Below the pieces are notes generated by a model, which was not told the DNA's origin, made no database searches, and was given only the letters and a program-made list of their open reading frames with translations. Shown piece by piece: positions 28,173 to 37,213 of a DNA stretch of 64,000 bases. Origin of the DNA: Okeania sp034190295 (GTDB lineage Bacteria > Cyanobacteriota > Cyanobacteriia > Cyanobacteriales > Microcoleaceae); the NCBI GenBank assembly GCA_034190295.1, contig JAXHSW010000008.1, positions 1 through 64,000 of the forward strand, given 5' to 3'. The position numbers were made by a program, and so were the translations under genes. The first letter of the stretch is position 1; every line of letters begins with the position of its first letter.

Positions 28173-28288
28173 CGGTGGGGTATTAAACCCAGATCCATAA
28201 AAGATAAATTAAGGCAGTTCTGAAAAGTGCTTGACTTAGTAATATTATATTTGGTTGAACAGTTTAAATAATTTTTAGAGATAATGTC

Positions 28289-28570
28289 TTAATCACTAGA
28301 CAATTTTTCTCCAGAGCAATAATCGCAAATTCCGCCACCTAAAGAAAAACAATAGCAATTAGCAGCTATCTCTTCAAAGTTAGTTTTCTCCTTTTTGGAA
28401 GGTTCAAATTTTACCCAAGGTTCTTCAAATTCATCATCATATCTCATCCACTTACCTTCATCAACAACTGTCTTATAACAATTACCACTACCACGAGGAA
28501 ACAGAACTACATAGTCTTCTTGAAATATTACATAGTACCCTCTGTCTCTCCATTCTTCTGCTAAGGCCAT
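28289..28570 (-). CDS. Hypothetical protein (93 aa) with two C-terminal Cys pairs
   Basis: The soluble protein reads MALAEEWRDRGYYVIFQEDY then VVLFPRGSGNCYKTV, an acidic middle and a C-terminal NCYCFSLGGGICDYCSGE. The CYC and CDYC motifs could bind a metal. The residue pattern is convincingly protein-like, and it lies between the kinase and a repeat block. I do not recognise the family. No Shine-Dalgarno is evident before the ATG. Confidence 0.6.
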   Translation of the reverse strand: MALAEEWRDRGYYVIFQEDYVVLFPRGSGNCYKTVVDEGKWMRYDDEFEEPWVKFEPSKKEKTNFEEIAANCYCFSLGGGICDYCSGEKLSSD

Positions 28571-28612
28571 ATTGTTTTTGATTTTTTTGAATTATGTGTT
28601 TGAAATAGCAGT

Positions 28613-28830
28613 CAGCACCTCAGCGGTCAGCTATCAGCTTTTTAAGGTGTATAATAGGGGATACTCTAGAGTTGAGTTGCCGCTCCGCGTCTACAAACCC
28701 CCATAAAAGGCGCACCACGCGCTTTTTTACGCTAAACGTGGGGGGTGCCGAACCCTTGGATTTTTAGCTGATAACGCAGTTCCTCTGTAAGAGTCTAGCT
28801 AAATGCGCTCAAGCTAATAGCTAGTTAAAT
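28613..28830. repeat. R7 repeat, copy 2 (inverted relative to copy 1)
   Basis: Contains GGCGCACCACGCG, ACGCTAAACGTGGGGG and GCCGAACCC, the reverse complement of the 1487-1690 core. It is flanked by AGCTATCAGC short repeats. Confidence 0.65.
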
Positions 28831-28842
28831 TTTATCAGGTCT

Positions 28843-28977
28843 TATATCATGTTCGGTAGAACAGTTATAATTAGGCTCGTAGTTGGGCTTGAGCAATAAT
28901 AGTAAGTATTGTAAGGGCTAAAGCCCAACTACAAACAAAAATTTTATTATAAGTAATTATCCGAACATGATATTACG
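28843..28977. repeat. R2 element with an inner AAGCCCAACTAC palindrome
   Basis: The left end ATATCATGTTCGGTAGAACA and the right end TAATTATCCGAACATGATAT are inverted repeats. Inside, GTAGTTGGGCTT and AAGCCCAACTAC form a second stem. A GCGAATGCCATTCGC stem and an R6 end (TTGCGTAAGTTCTG) follow to 29053. Confidence 0.7.
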
Positions 28978-29067
28978 CACGGACACTAAACCCAGTGAGG
29001 GCGAATGCCATTCGCCCCTACAGATGGTGTATGATTTGATATTTTGCGTAAGTTCTGTTGAAGAAAA

Positions 29068-30978
29068 TTAACTAGCTAACTCTTTAACTTTACTCATAAT
29101 ACCTTCAGGATCGATCCCTTGATGGGGGAACTGTTCCCATAGACCACCGCAACCTTCTTTGTGAGTAGCTAGATAACCAAACTTAGGAGTCAGACCACGT
29201 TCGAGTAACCAAGAACCGAAACGACTACCCAAACCTGTACGACGGTTGAATGCTTCAACAACTAATACAAAAGGAGAAGAACCAACTTTCTGCAACATAT
29301 CTTCGTCAATGACATTGAGAGTCGGTTTATTAATCAAACCAACATCTATTCCTTGCTGTTTCAGACGTTCCACTGCATCAAGGGAGCGATATAACGCATC
29401 ACCAAAACTGACAATATAACCTGCTGTACCTTCCCGGATGACTTCATCTTTGCCAGGAGTAAACTTATAACCTTCACCAAAAAATTCATTACCATTGCTG
29501 TCTAACAGAATTGGTACTTTGGAGCGAGTGGAAAAGATAAACCGCATTCCGGTTTGAGTAAATACTGCTTCCACACAAGCTTTCATTTGGTTCGCATCAG
29601 CAGGGAAATATAAGCGAGTTTCATAACCATCATCAAGACCGTTATCGGCAAACATATTATTGATGCCAAAGTGACAAGTATTGTCTGCCATGTCATCTAT
29701 ACCAGCGTGGGAGAAGTGACACAAAACGTTGGAGTTGTTCAACCGCGCCATTGTAATTTCAGAAATACACATTTCAAGGAAAGCACTGAATGTGGCAAAA
29801 ATACCTTGCTTCCCTGCTTCCATACCAAACCCCGCAGCAGCAGAAAAATTGCCACGTTCCATGATACCGCCACTAATAAACCGCTCTGGACAAGCATCGT
29901 GAATTTGTTTGAACCCGCAAGAACCTTCTAAGTCACTGTCAACAAATAAATGATTTTTGCGTTCCTCTTCACTCATACCTTTGAGGACGGATACCACACT
30001 CTCGCCAAAGACATTCCGGTTAGAACCCATTTTGTCACTTACACCCATGAAAGTGTAGCTTTGCTTTGGTTTTTCAATACCCTTGAGATAATTAACTGCT
30101 TCAGTTCTACCTTTTGCGTCTAGATATTCGATCGCTAATTTTAGAGGAATCACATCATGTCCGTGGGTAGAACCTTCTAGACCTTCGATACCCACACTCA
30201 TTTTCCGCTTATTAATCACAGCGACCGGACCTTGAGTTGTAGCCGCTTGACATATCCGTTGATACAAACCATCTAAATCTTCCCCATCTCCTTCGAGTAC
30301 GGTTAAGCCATGACCTGCTAAAGTTTTATTGAGGTCGTAACCTTTTAAATAGTCGGAGGGATGACCTGCAATAGTAACATCATTATCATCAATTATCAAT
30401 TTAACATTGAGATTTTGTGCTACTGCCATTCTCGCTGCTTCAGCATCATTACCCTCTTGCTGCGAACCGTCGGAACCAAGGCAAAAGACTAATTTATCAG
30501 GATTTGCCATTGCCACACCGTTGATATAAGGCCACATATGACCTAATCTACCGGAACTGAATTTTACTCCTGGAGTAAATCCTAATTCTGGGTGTCCTGG
30601 TAAATGAGAATTTGCTGCCCGATAATTTACCAGACGTTCTACAGGAAGTTCTCCTGCGATAGCTGCCATTAAGTATTGAGTAGCTACACGGTGTCCAGCT
30701 TCATCAAAGAAAATAGGTACAAATTTTTCTGCTGCACCTCGGAAAAAGGCATCTAAAATCATAACTTCAGGTACTGTGTCATAAGGGCCACCTGTATGAC
30801 CTCCTACTCCTCTAGCAGCACCAGTGGCGGTGAAGAAGATTATTGTATCACGGCAAAGTTGAATATTTGCTTTGAGTGTTTCGCGTTGTTCGTCTGTGAG
30901 AGTGGGGTTTGTGGGGTCGAGAGAAAGTGGTTTATAGCTTCCTATGTCAATTGGAAATGGTGCTGTAGTAATTGTCAT
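29068..30978 (-). CDS. Transketolase-like thiamine-diphosphate enzyme
   Basis: The 636-aa protein has the two-domain transketolase fold. The ThDP-binding half holds GSDGSQQEGNDAEAARMA and IIDDNDVTIAGHPSDY. The pyrimidine-binding half carries MERGNFSAAAGFGMEAGKQG and the HFSHAGIDDMADN loop. A C-terminal domain holds GTAGYIVSFGDALYRSLDAV. It is shorter than the Calvin-cycle transketolase (about 670 aa) and diverges in the ThDP motif (GSDG for GDG). It therefore looks like the second, dedicated transketolase-family protein found in many cyanobacteria, and not TktA itself. The exact ketol donor and acceptor are unknown. It is cytosolic and monocistronic. Confidence 0.85.
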   Translation of the reverse strand: MTITTAPFPIDIGSYKPLSLDPTNPTLTDEQRETLKANIQLCRDTIIFFTATGAARGVGGHTGGPYDTVPEVMILDAFFRGAAEKFVPIFFDEAGHRVATQYLMAAIAGELPVERLVNYRAANSHLPGHPELGFTPGVKFSSGRLGHMWPYINGVAMANPDKLVFCLGSDGSQQEGNDAEAARMAVAQNLNVKLIIDDNDVTIAGHPSDYLKGYDLNKTLAGHGLTVLEGDGEDLDGLYQRICQAATTQGPVAVINKRKMSVGIEGLEGSTHGHDVIPLKLAIEYLDAKGRTEAVNYLKGIEKPKQSYTFMGVSDKMGSNRNVFGESVVSVLKGMSEEERKNHLFVDSDLEGSCGFKQIHDACPERFISGGIMERGNFSAAAGFGMEAGKQGIFATFSAFLEMCISEITMARLNNSNVLCHFSHAGIDDMADNTCHFGINNMFADNGLDDGYETRLYFPADANQMKACVEAVFTQTGMRFIFSTRSKVPILLDSNGNEFFGEGYKFTPGKDEVIREGTAGYIVSFGDALYRSLDAVERLKQQGIDVGLINKPTLNVIDEDMLQKVGSSPFVLVVEAFNRRTGLGSRFGSWLLERGLTPKFGYLATHKEGCGGLWEQFPHQGIDPEGIMSKVKELAS

Positions 30979-31460
30979 GGTTAATAGGATTGATAATATC
31001 TATCTATGTTTTATGTATCTGTGCCCATGATTTATTTCATACCTATGATGAGGGATAAAATGTTTATGGGCAAAGAATTAAAGAAAGCCTACCATAGTTG
31101 GTGAGTTTTTTAATAATTATTTTATTTTTTTACTAAGGATGCTTAAGACTTTAAAATCTACTATATAAAAAATTGTAGGGTGTATGACGATACGCTGACC
31201 ATTTCTGGAATAATGGTTGCTCTGACTGTCACGCACCGCGTGCTCCGGGATAGCGCGTTATATGAAATCCGTTTCACATTCTACATGGTTTAATATTTCA
31301 GAACTTACGCAGTAGAACCTATTTCCGTCATTGCGACCGACAGGGTTTGCGGAGCATTACCGGGACGGAAAGCCATCTCAAATCCTAGTTTTTCGTATCT
31401 CATGCGTAAGTCCTAATTTATTAAACAAACACTCTCTTAGTTGATATCCTAAAAATAAAT
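30979..31460. repeat. Intergenic with an R6 inverted-repeat element (31301-31412)
   Basis: R6 is bounded by AGAACTTACGCAGTAGA and ATGCGTAAGTCCT, inverted repeats of about 11 bp around roughly 90 bp with no gene. The rest (30979-31300) shows no feature beyond a short GCGTGCTCCGGGATAGCGCG stretch. Confidence 0.55.
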
Positions 31461-32396
31461 TTACGGTAGTGGTATGTCAACTGCTTTAAATGGAACTGTA
31501 ACTACTGATTCAGCTCTGAAGAGGTACAAATTTAGTCGTATTTTGGGAGGTAGTTTTTCCTCAAAGTCATAAACTCGAATTTCTTCCTCACTATCACCAA
31601 ATGTAGAGGAACCGTTATGTCTAATAACTTCACCACTTTCAGATTCAAATTCAATACCTTTTAGCTTTGAGTCTACATCCCTAATCAAAATGATTATGCT
31701 CTTGTCTTTTGGGATAGAAACAAACGTAGAAGCAAATGTAGAAGCAAATATAGAACACTTAAACTCTGTAAAAACACTAGTCAGAGAACGAGCAGACATA
31801 GAGTCTTCCTCTTGCTGAGTGGCCTGCCGATCCACTTCACATTCCTCATGTTGATTCATATCCTCTGGTTTTTGAATCAAAACCTCAATGTCTGAAGACT
31901 TGAGAACTGAATTGGAAATTGGCACACCAGTCTTTTCCAGGATATTTTTCACTGTTACCGTTGATTTTGCATTTCGATCGGGAATAAACATTTCCAGAGT
32001 ACCTGAAATCTCCTTGATTGTTGCAGCTTGCCTAGTCGGACTTTTCAATTTTAAGTAAGCCCTAGTATAGTTGTACCCTGGAAAAGAGATTTCTTCAAAC
32101 TCACTTTCTGATTCTTCTGATTCATTGTTAATAATACTTTTCCCAGTTTCATCTACAGCTCGATCGACATTTACACGTATTGCCTTAGCATCTACTAGCA
32201 TATCTTCAAAAAACTTCAGGTAAATATCTAGCTTACTATTAAAAGTATCAGTCCTAGTATCTGTAACACTTTCTGCCGTTACTTCCACCTGACCCAAAAC
32301 AGCAGGGCAAAACATTAATGTGGCAACAGCAGCAGACATACAAGCAAGCTTTAATTTTGCAGCAGCTTTAGCGACTATCCCAATTGGACTTTTCAT
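31461..32396 (-). CDS. Exported hypothetical protein (311 aa)
   Basis: The N-terminus MKSPIGIVAKAAAKLKLACM is followed by a hydrophobic stretch SAAVATLMFCPAVLGQ, a good Sec signal with cleavage near VLGQ|VEV. The mature protein is rich in Ser, Glu and Val, with repeated amphipathic strands (SFPGYNYTRAYLKLKS, AATIKEISGTLEMFIPD) and few Cys. This suggests a beta-rich secreted or periplasmic protein. There is a short repeated segment FASTFASTF. I do not recognise a family. AGAGAG lies 11 nt before the ATG. It is a single gene between repeat regions. Confidence 0.7.
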   Translation of the reverse strand: MKSPIGIVAKAAAKLKLACMSAAVATLMFCPAVLGQVEVTAESVTDTRTDTFNSKLDIYLKFFEDMLVDAKAIRVNVDRAVDETGKSIINNESEESESEFEEISFPGYNYTRAYLKLKSPTRQAATIKEISGTLEMFIPDRNAKSTVTVKNILEKTGVPISNSVLKSSDIEVLIQKPEDMNQHEECEVDRQATQQEEDSMSARSLTSVFTEFKCSIFASTFASTFVSIPKDKSIIILIRDVDSKLKGIEFESESGEVIRHNGSSTFGDSEEEIRVYDFEEKLPPKIRLNLYLFRAESVVTVPFKAVDIPLP

Positions 32397-33276
32397 AACA
32401 AATATCTCTCTAGAAAAAGCTATATTAATAAGTCAGGCATAAATACAAAATTTATGAAAAAGAGAAAATTATTGATGTTCATCTGACTAATGACGGGACA
32501 TATTATGAGATGATGCTCCAGAAATAACGCTCTAGCTTTTCAGACCCTGCTTTCCTATTCCGACTCACTGCCGTTCCCCCTGCAAAGTGAAGGCCACTCA
32601 ATAATAAGGTACATATTCAGTTATCAGTTATCAGTACCTCTGCAATAAGGAATATTCTCTTTTTTTTATCTCCTTAAAAAGGGGAGGCTTTAAACTACAA
32701 TTTCTCGGTAATTAATAATTTATGGATAATAATTGATTTGATTTTTGATTATAGGAGATGTCTAATAATAATAGTACCTCTTCCAAAAGAGCGATCGCCC
32801 CTTTGAGAGATTTTGCTGTTCCTTGTCGATCGAGTTGAAGATTTAGGGTGCGGAATATGCACCCGATTTTTGAGTTATTCAGTATATAGTTTTCGTAATT
32901 TCTCTTTTGAGGAAATCTGGGGAATTTGAGAAATAATTCTCTCTAAAATTTTCACATCATTAATTGCGGAAATTTCGGATTGACTAATCATGAAAAATTT
33001 TTCTTGTTTCTCCTTTAAAAGAGAGGTAAGCATTTCGGTCTGAATGCGGAGCTAACAGCTATTAGCGGTCAGCTTTTAGCTTTTTCATAGATAATGTATA
33101 TACACTTGTTGTGGTCAAGGTCAGTTTTTTTCCAATACTTTATAATTATCCTTTAATTTTTTAATACTAATTCCTGCTCTCAAGGCAATGAATTAATAGC
33201 TGAATGCTGATAGCTGAATGCTGACAAGGAGAGGCTTTAAACCTTAATTATTCGGTGATTTTTTCTATTCCTTATA
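32397..33276. other. Intergenic with R1 fragments
   Basis: R1 scraps at about 32633-32715 (AATATTCTC...GGGGAGGCTTTAAA...TCGGTAATTAATAATT), 32975-33030 (TTGACTAATCATGAAAAA, TCTCCTTTAAAAGAGAG) and 33225-33257 (GAGAGGCTTTAAACC, ATTATTCGGTGA), mixed with AGCTATTAGCGGTCAGC repeats. GGAGATGTCTA near 32754 is an isolated R3 end. No gene. Confidence 0.55.
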
Positions 33277-33417
33277 CCATGTCCGGATAATTAGCGATAA
33301 AAAAAACTTTCTCCTTTTCCTCCTCTTTCTTCCCCTCCACCGGAGGGGTTAGGGGTGGGTTGACTCCTGAGGACTCCGTCGTTTATTTATAAGTATTCAA
33401 CCGGACATAATATTATA
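33277..33417. repeat. R2 element, full copy
   Basis: The left end is TACCATGTCCGGATAATTAG and the right end AAGTATTCAACCGGACATAA (inverted). The interior has CCCCTCCACCGGAGGGG and ACTCCTGAGGACTCCGTC, shared with the copies at 36.2 and 52.8 kb. Confidence 0.75.
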
Positions 33418-33557
33418 CGAATTATCATAAATTAATGCTAGATTTAGGTAAGACTTCAGTTATTAAGTAATTAATACTGGTATTATCAATTTTTTGCTAA
33501 TAATTAGCAAGTTAATGTTCATTATTCTTATGTTTACTTCTCCCCTACTCCCCTACT

Positions 33558-33652
33558 CCCATTCCACATCAGAACGGGCAAGATGCCCATTCCACATCAG
33601 AACGGGCAAGATGCCCATTCCACATCAGAACGGGCAAGATGCCCATTCCACA
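33558..33652. repeat. 28-bp tandem repeat, 3.4 units
   Basis: The unit starts CCCATTCCACATCAGAACGG and ends GCAAGATG. There are three identical copies (33558, 33586, 33614) and a partial fourth. No spacers, so it is not a CRISPR. It lies 30 bp upstream of the exonuclease-ATPase gene and contains no start codon for it. Confidence 0.9.
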
Positions 33653-33682
33653 AAACCCTATTCCCTATTTCCCAATACTTGA

Positions 33683-36139
33683 ATGTTTAAAGATTATCTA
33701 GTAGTTGATACTGAAGGAAATCCCCTGCTCAAGGAGATTGCTGTAATTAATTCTTTAGGAAATTTGATATTTGAGGCAATAGTTACTAACAACGACCAAC
33801 CTTTAAAACCATCGACTAAAGGGCAATCTTTAGTAGAAGTACTCAACAAATTCTTAGAGGTTATTCAAGAGAAATTTCTTGTTTTTCATTACGCGGAACA
33901 TGACTTGAAAATTTTATACCATTCTTTTAAAGTAGCGGGTATTACTTCTCCAAAATTGCAGACTTATTGTACTTATAAATTAAGCTTACTTTTTTATCCT
34001 CAAATTCCCAGTCATTCTCTGGAAAATCTCTGTAAATTTCTCCATCTAAAAGTAGCAGATAAGCGTTTTAATCCTGCCTTAGCTCATCGTGCTAAATATG
34101 ATGCTCTTTTTACTCATCAACTTTATCAAAATCTGATGCAACAATCTACAAAAACTAAATTAAAGTCTAAAACAGACCCTTTTGTTAATAATCGAGTTGA
34201 TACACCTTTTCAACAACATCCAGACCAACGAGAAGTTTTTGAGAGTGAATTTAATGATTTAAAAATAGTTGTAGAAGAAATTAGTCAAGACCCAAATCAT
34301 CAGAGTAGGGGTGTTGTAGTTATTGGAGAACCGGGGTCGGGAAAAACTCATTTAATGATGAGACTTGCTAAAGATATTTTAGAGACTAATCGTCTTTTAT
34401 ATATCCGACAACCTAATAATGCTCAAGCTGTAATTTTTCATACTTATAGTCGAATTCTTGAGTCTTTAATTGAACCTGTACAATCAAGTTCCCACAATCA
34501 ATTGGAATATTTAATTGCTCATAGTTTTGCTCAAATTATGGAAAATTTACAGAGTAATTCAACTGTTTTAACTCAGAGGGATAAAAAAGTATTAGAAGTT
34601 ATGCAAAAGAATCCTCTAAAATTATTTTCTAATTTAGCTAAAGCAGAGACTCAAACTAAAAGGAATTATTGGGAACATATTGAAAAGCGTGCTCTAAATT
34701 GGTGGGATGAAAACTATTCGCCTGCTGGATATGCGCCTCAAATTTTTAAGGGTATTCTGAGATTTTGTAGATATAGCGACCCTTCTCGCCGACGAATTGT
34801 TACTCAGTGGTTGGCGATGAATGATTTACCTGCTGAAGAGTTAGAAAAGGTACAACTTTTTCCTTGGTCTGAAGAGATGAGTAGGGAAGAAGTATCTTTA
34901 GAAGCAATTAAGGTTTTAGGATGTTTATCTCTGTTAGAAAAGCCTTTACTTTTAATATTTGACCAATTGGAAGGATTAGGACAAGAACACAATGAACGTT
35001 TACTTTGGAGTTTTGGAGAATCCATCAAAGAAATATTAACTCATGTGCCGAATAGTTTGGTAATTTTAAATTTATTTCCCCATCGTTGGCAGCAGTTTAA
35101 ACAAGTTTTTGATGGTTCTGTAGTGCATCGGATTTCTCAATCGGAAATTGTGCTAAAAAAACCTCCGATTTCTGCTTTAAAAAAGTTATTGAATCTCAGA
35201 GCTGAAATGGTTGGTTTTGCAATTGAGGAATTATTTGCAAATTCAGAAATTGATAAAATTGTACGAGCAAATTCTATTCGGGGGGTTTTAAGCACTGCAT
35301 CTAATTTTTATCGAGAGAAGGTTTATAATATCCCTTTAGCAAAAAAATATGATTTTGATTCTCGTTCGACTACTCCGAATTTGGCGTCATTTACAATTCC
35401 TTGGCAAGAGCTAAACGAACGCTTAGGACGGATGGAAAAGTTGATGTTTAAAATTGCAGAAAAACTGGATATTGAGGTTGATAATTTTACAGAAGAAGCT
35501 GTTGTTATTTCAGATCGATCGGAGTATTTAGCGGAAGATGAAGTTGTACTGGATGAGCCTATTTTAGTTTCTCCAAGGGATATTATACAGGAATATTTTG
35601 ACCGACAGAAAGTCAAACTAAAAGCTAAATTTATGGAGCATCAAATATTAACTGATTTAGATGATGTTGGTAAACTCGAAATGATTCTTCGGTTTTTTAA
35701 AGACAGTTGGGATAACTTAGAGATAGAAGTTTTAAATTTAGGAAAACGGGTGACTCCAGAACATTTAGCGATAAAAATCGAACAACATCAATTTGTAATT
35801 GCTTTTCTACATGAGGGGGGGTCTAAATTTTTTTATCGGATCAGAAATTATAATGAATTAATGATCTACCATCCATCACTACAATTTAAGCTTTGTCGAG
35901 ATGAAACAGATTATCCAATTAAAGGCACAAAAAGTCGTCAGCAATTAGATAATTTTAAGAGTTCACCCAGGGGAGATTTAATTATTTTAAGTTCAGAACA
36001 ACGAATTTTATTTGAGTTAATTTATCAAACTATTGTTGACCTGCAAAACCTAGATTTAGAAGTGAGCGTTGATGAATTTATAAAATTTATATCCTCCGAA
36101 TATTGCGATTTTTGGTTGTGGAAGATTCTGCCAATTTGA
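33683..36139 (+). CDS. DEDDh 3'-5' exonuclease fused to a P-loop (AAA+/STAND-like) ATPase
   Basis: The 818-aa protein joins two enzymes. Residues 1-160 are a DnaQ-like exonuclease with all five DEDDh residues: D9 and E11 (VVDTEG), D74 (AEHDLKIL), and H135 and D140 (HRAKYD). After a linker, residues about 205-540 are an ATPase. Walker A is GEPGSGKT (215-222), Walker B LLLIFDQLEG (D427, E430), and RANSIRGVLSTASNFYREK resembles a sensor/winged region. A 60-residue acidic linker with a coiled-coil-like segment (ELNERLGRMEKLMFKIAEKL) leads to an unassigned C-terminal domain (about 630-818). No membrane segment or partner gene is seen. The combination suggests ATP-gated DNA or RNA degradation, possibly in repair or phage defence; the role is inference. 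The ATG has no clear Shine-Dalgarno. Confidence 0.85.
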   Translation: MFKDYLVVDTEGNPLLKEIAVINSLGNLIFEAIVTNNDQPLKPSTKGQSLVEVLNKFLEVIQEKFLVFHYAEHDLKILYHSFKVAGITSPKLQTYCTYKLSLLFYPQIPSHSLENLCKFLHLKVADKRFNPALAHRAKYDALFTHQLYQNLMQQSTKTKLKSKTDPFVNNRVDTPFQQHPDQREVFESEFNDLKIVVEEISQDPNHQSRGVVVIGEPGSGKTHLMMRLAKDILETNRLLYIRQPNNAQAVIFHTYSRILESLIEPVQSSSHNQLEYLIAHSFAQIMENLQSNSTVLTQRDKKVLEVMQKNPLKLFSNLAKAETQTKRNYWEHIEKRALNWWDENYSPAGYAPQIFKGILRFCRYSDPSRRRIVTQWLAMNDLPAEELEKVQLFPWSEEMSREEVSLEAIKVLGCLSLLEKPLLLIFDQLEGLGQEHNERLLWSFGESIKEILTHVPNSLVILNLFPHRWQQFKQVFDGSVVHRISQSEIVLKKPPISALKKLLNLRAEMVGFAIEELFANSEIDKIVRANSIRGVLSTASNFYREKVYNIPLAKKYDFDSRSTTPNLASFTIPWQELNERLGRMEKLMFKIAEKLDIEVDNFTEEAVVISDRSEYLAEDEVVLDEPILVSPRDIIQEYFDRQKVKLKAKFMEHQILTDLDDVGKLEMILRFFKDSWDNLEIEVLNLGKRVTPEHLAIKIEQHQFVIAFLHEGGSKFFYRIRNYNELMIYHPSLQFKLCRDETDYPIKGTKSRQQLDNFKSSPRGDLIILSSEQRILFELIYQTIVDLQNLDLEVSVDEFIKFISSEYCDFWLWKILPI

Positions 36140-36141
36140 AG

Positions 36142-36320
36142 TAATATCATGTCCGGTTGAATACTTATAAATAAACTACGGAGGAGTCAGTCCTCAGGAG
36201 TCAAACCCACGCCTAACCCCGACGGTGGAGGGGAAGAAAGAGGAGGAAAAGGATAAAGTTTTTCGGTCGCGTCAGCGGAACGGAGTTCTATCGCGCTCTT
36301 ATCCGGACACGATCAAATAC
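36142..36320. repeat. R2 element, full copy
   Basis: The left end ATATCATGTCCGGTTGAATA starts 3 bp after the preceding stop codon. The right end is CTTATCCGGACACGATC. The interior shares CTCAGGAGTCAA, CCCCGACGGTGGAGGGG and GGAGGAAAAGG with other copies. Confidence 0.75.
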
Positions 36321-36459
36321 CAATTTCAGGAATAGAACAGATATAGCTAAAAGTCTTATATTATCAGTTTTTTATTCTCCCAGATGAGCTTTTGTCTTTC
36401 GGAGCTGTTGCCTGCGCGCAGCGCTATAATTGTAGATTTTTACAGAATATAAGGTTATT

Positions 36460-36633
36460 AAACATCTCCAGAAAATAAATCAACCTTTTAATTAGACCGG
36501 TTAAGAAAATAAAAATTCACCCTAAAAAATCATTTTTTGTGCTTTTTTCGTGAAAATATCTTGCCTGTTGCTTGTTGCCTGTTGCCTGTTGCCTACTCCT
36601 GCCAAAAATCTATATCTTTTTCGGAGAGGTCTA
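36460..36633. repeat. R3 element, copy 2
   Basis: AAACATCTCCAGAAAATAAA at the left, GGAGAGGTCT at the right (inverted). It contains TTGCCTG heptamers and AAAAAATCATTTTTTGTG. Its right end supplies the stop codon of the nitrilase fragment. An unassigned 140 bp lies between R2 and this element. Confidence 0.65.
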
Positions 36634-36843
36634 TTGTCGGTTTCTCAGAACGGTGTAGGAAGGAGCAAACATGGAGTTGAGACGGCGGTAGCACAATATT
36701 AAGTTGCCACTAGGGTCGATCGCAAAGTAGTTTTGAAAATATAATTTGGGAAAGTTGGACTCAACCTCGTAAGTATTTCCACCGATAAAAATGTCATTTT
36801 TGTGAGCTATCTCTCCGAGGCGGTCGTAGATAGGGTCAGTCAT
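36631..36843 (-). pseudogene. Nitrilase/carbon-nitrogen hydrolase, internal fragment
   Basis: The frame reads MTDPIYDRLGEIAHKNDIFI, then GGNTYEVESNFPKLYFQNYF, then AIDPSGNLILCYRRLNSMFAP. This corresponds to the middle of the nitrilase superfamily fold (the GGNTYE and DPSGN...YRR strands). The catalytic Glu, Lys and Cys regions are missing from the fragment. It is cut on the 3' side by the R3 element, which also provides the stop, and on the 5' side by a TTATCAG heptamer array. It is clearly a relic, not a working enzyme. Confidence 0.65.
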
Positions 36844-36886
36844 TTCAGTTATCAGTTATCAGTTATCAGTTATCAGTTATCAGTAC
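36844..36886. repeat. TTATCAG heptamer array
   Basis: About five CAGTTAT units upstream of the nitrilase relic. The same array recurs near 63.3 kb. It is one of the short heptamer repeats typical of filamentous cyanobacteria. Confidence 0.8.
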
Positions 36887-36948
36887 CTCTCTGTACCTGT
36901 TTGCGCAGCATGACAAAGGTCAAGTAAAGTGAATTGAAATATTGAACT

Positions 36949-37213
36949 TTATTTTCTCTTGGTCGATTGGATATGGCGCAGGTTTCGGAGCCATCTCTTT
37001 GTCAAAGACTCGGCCATCGGAAAACCTGTGAGAAAATATTCTAGCAATAGTACTAATTTACAGTTTAGGCCAATAAAGGCTTTACTGGCAACAATTTGTT
37101 GGCCTGGGTGGTTGATGGTTTCTTGAATCAGCGATCGCGCAGATTCCCGGTCGTTGGCCTAATTTACTGCTTTAGCCTGGACTTGAAGGGCCAAAACCTG
37201 GAAACGGTTCAAC
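36949..37213 (-). pseudogene. Decayed gene fragment (unidentified)
   Basis: A continuous frame with one internal stop reads NRFQVLALQVQAKAVN, stop, then ANDRESARSLIQETINHPGQ, QIVASKAFIGLNCKLVLLLE and YFLTGFPMAESLTKRW, to a final TAA. It has no start codon and is bounded by repeats. Composition and the HIP1 site (GCGATCGC) argue for former coding sequence. The AxALxxQAKA pattern hints at a helical repeat protein, but I cannot name the family. Confidence 0.4.

Noticed and set aside
29068..30978. The transketolase-like gene as the Calvin-cycle tktA
   Set aside because: It is shorter and differs at the ThDP motif (GSDG), fitting a separate family.
33558..33652. 28-bp direct repeats as a CRISPR array
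   Set aside because: The units are head to tail with no spacers and no cas genes are near.
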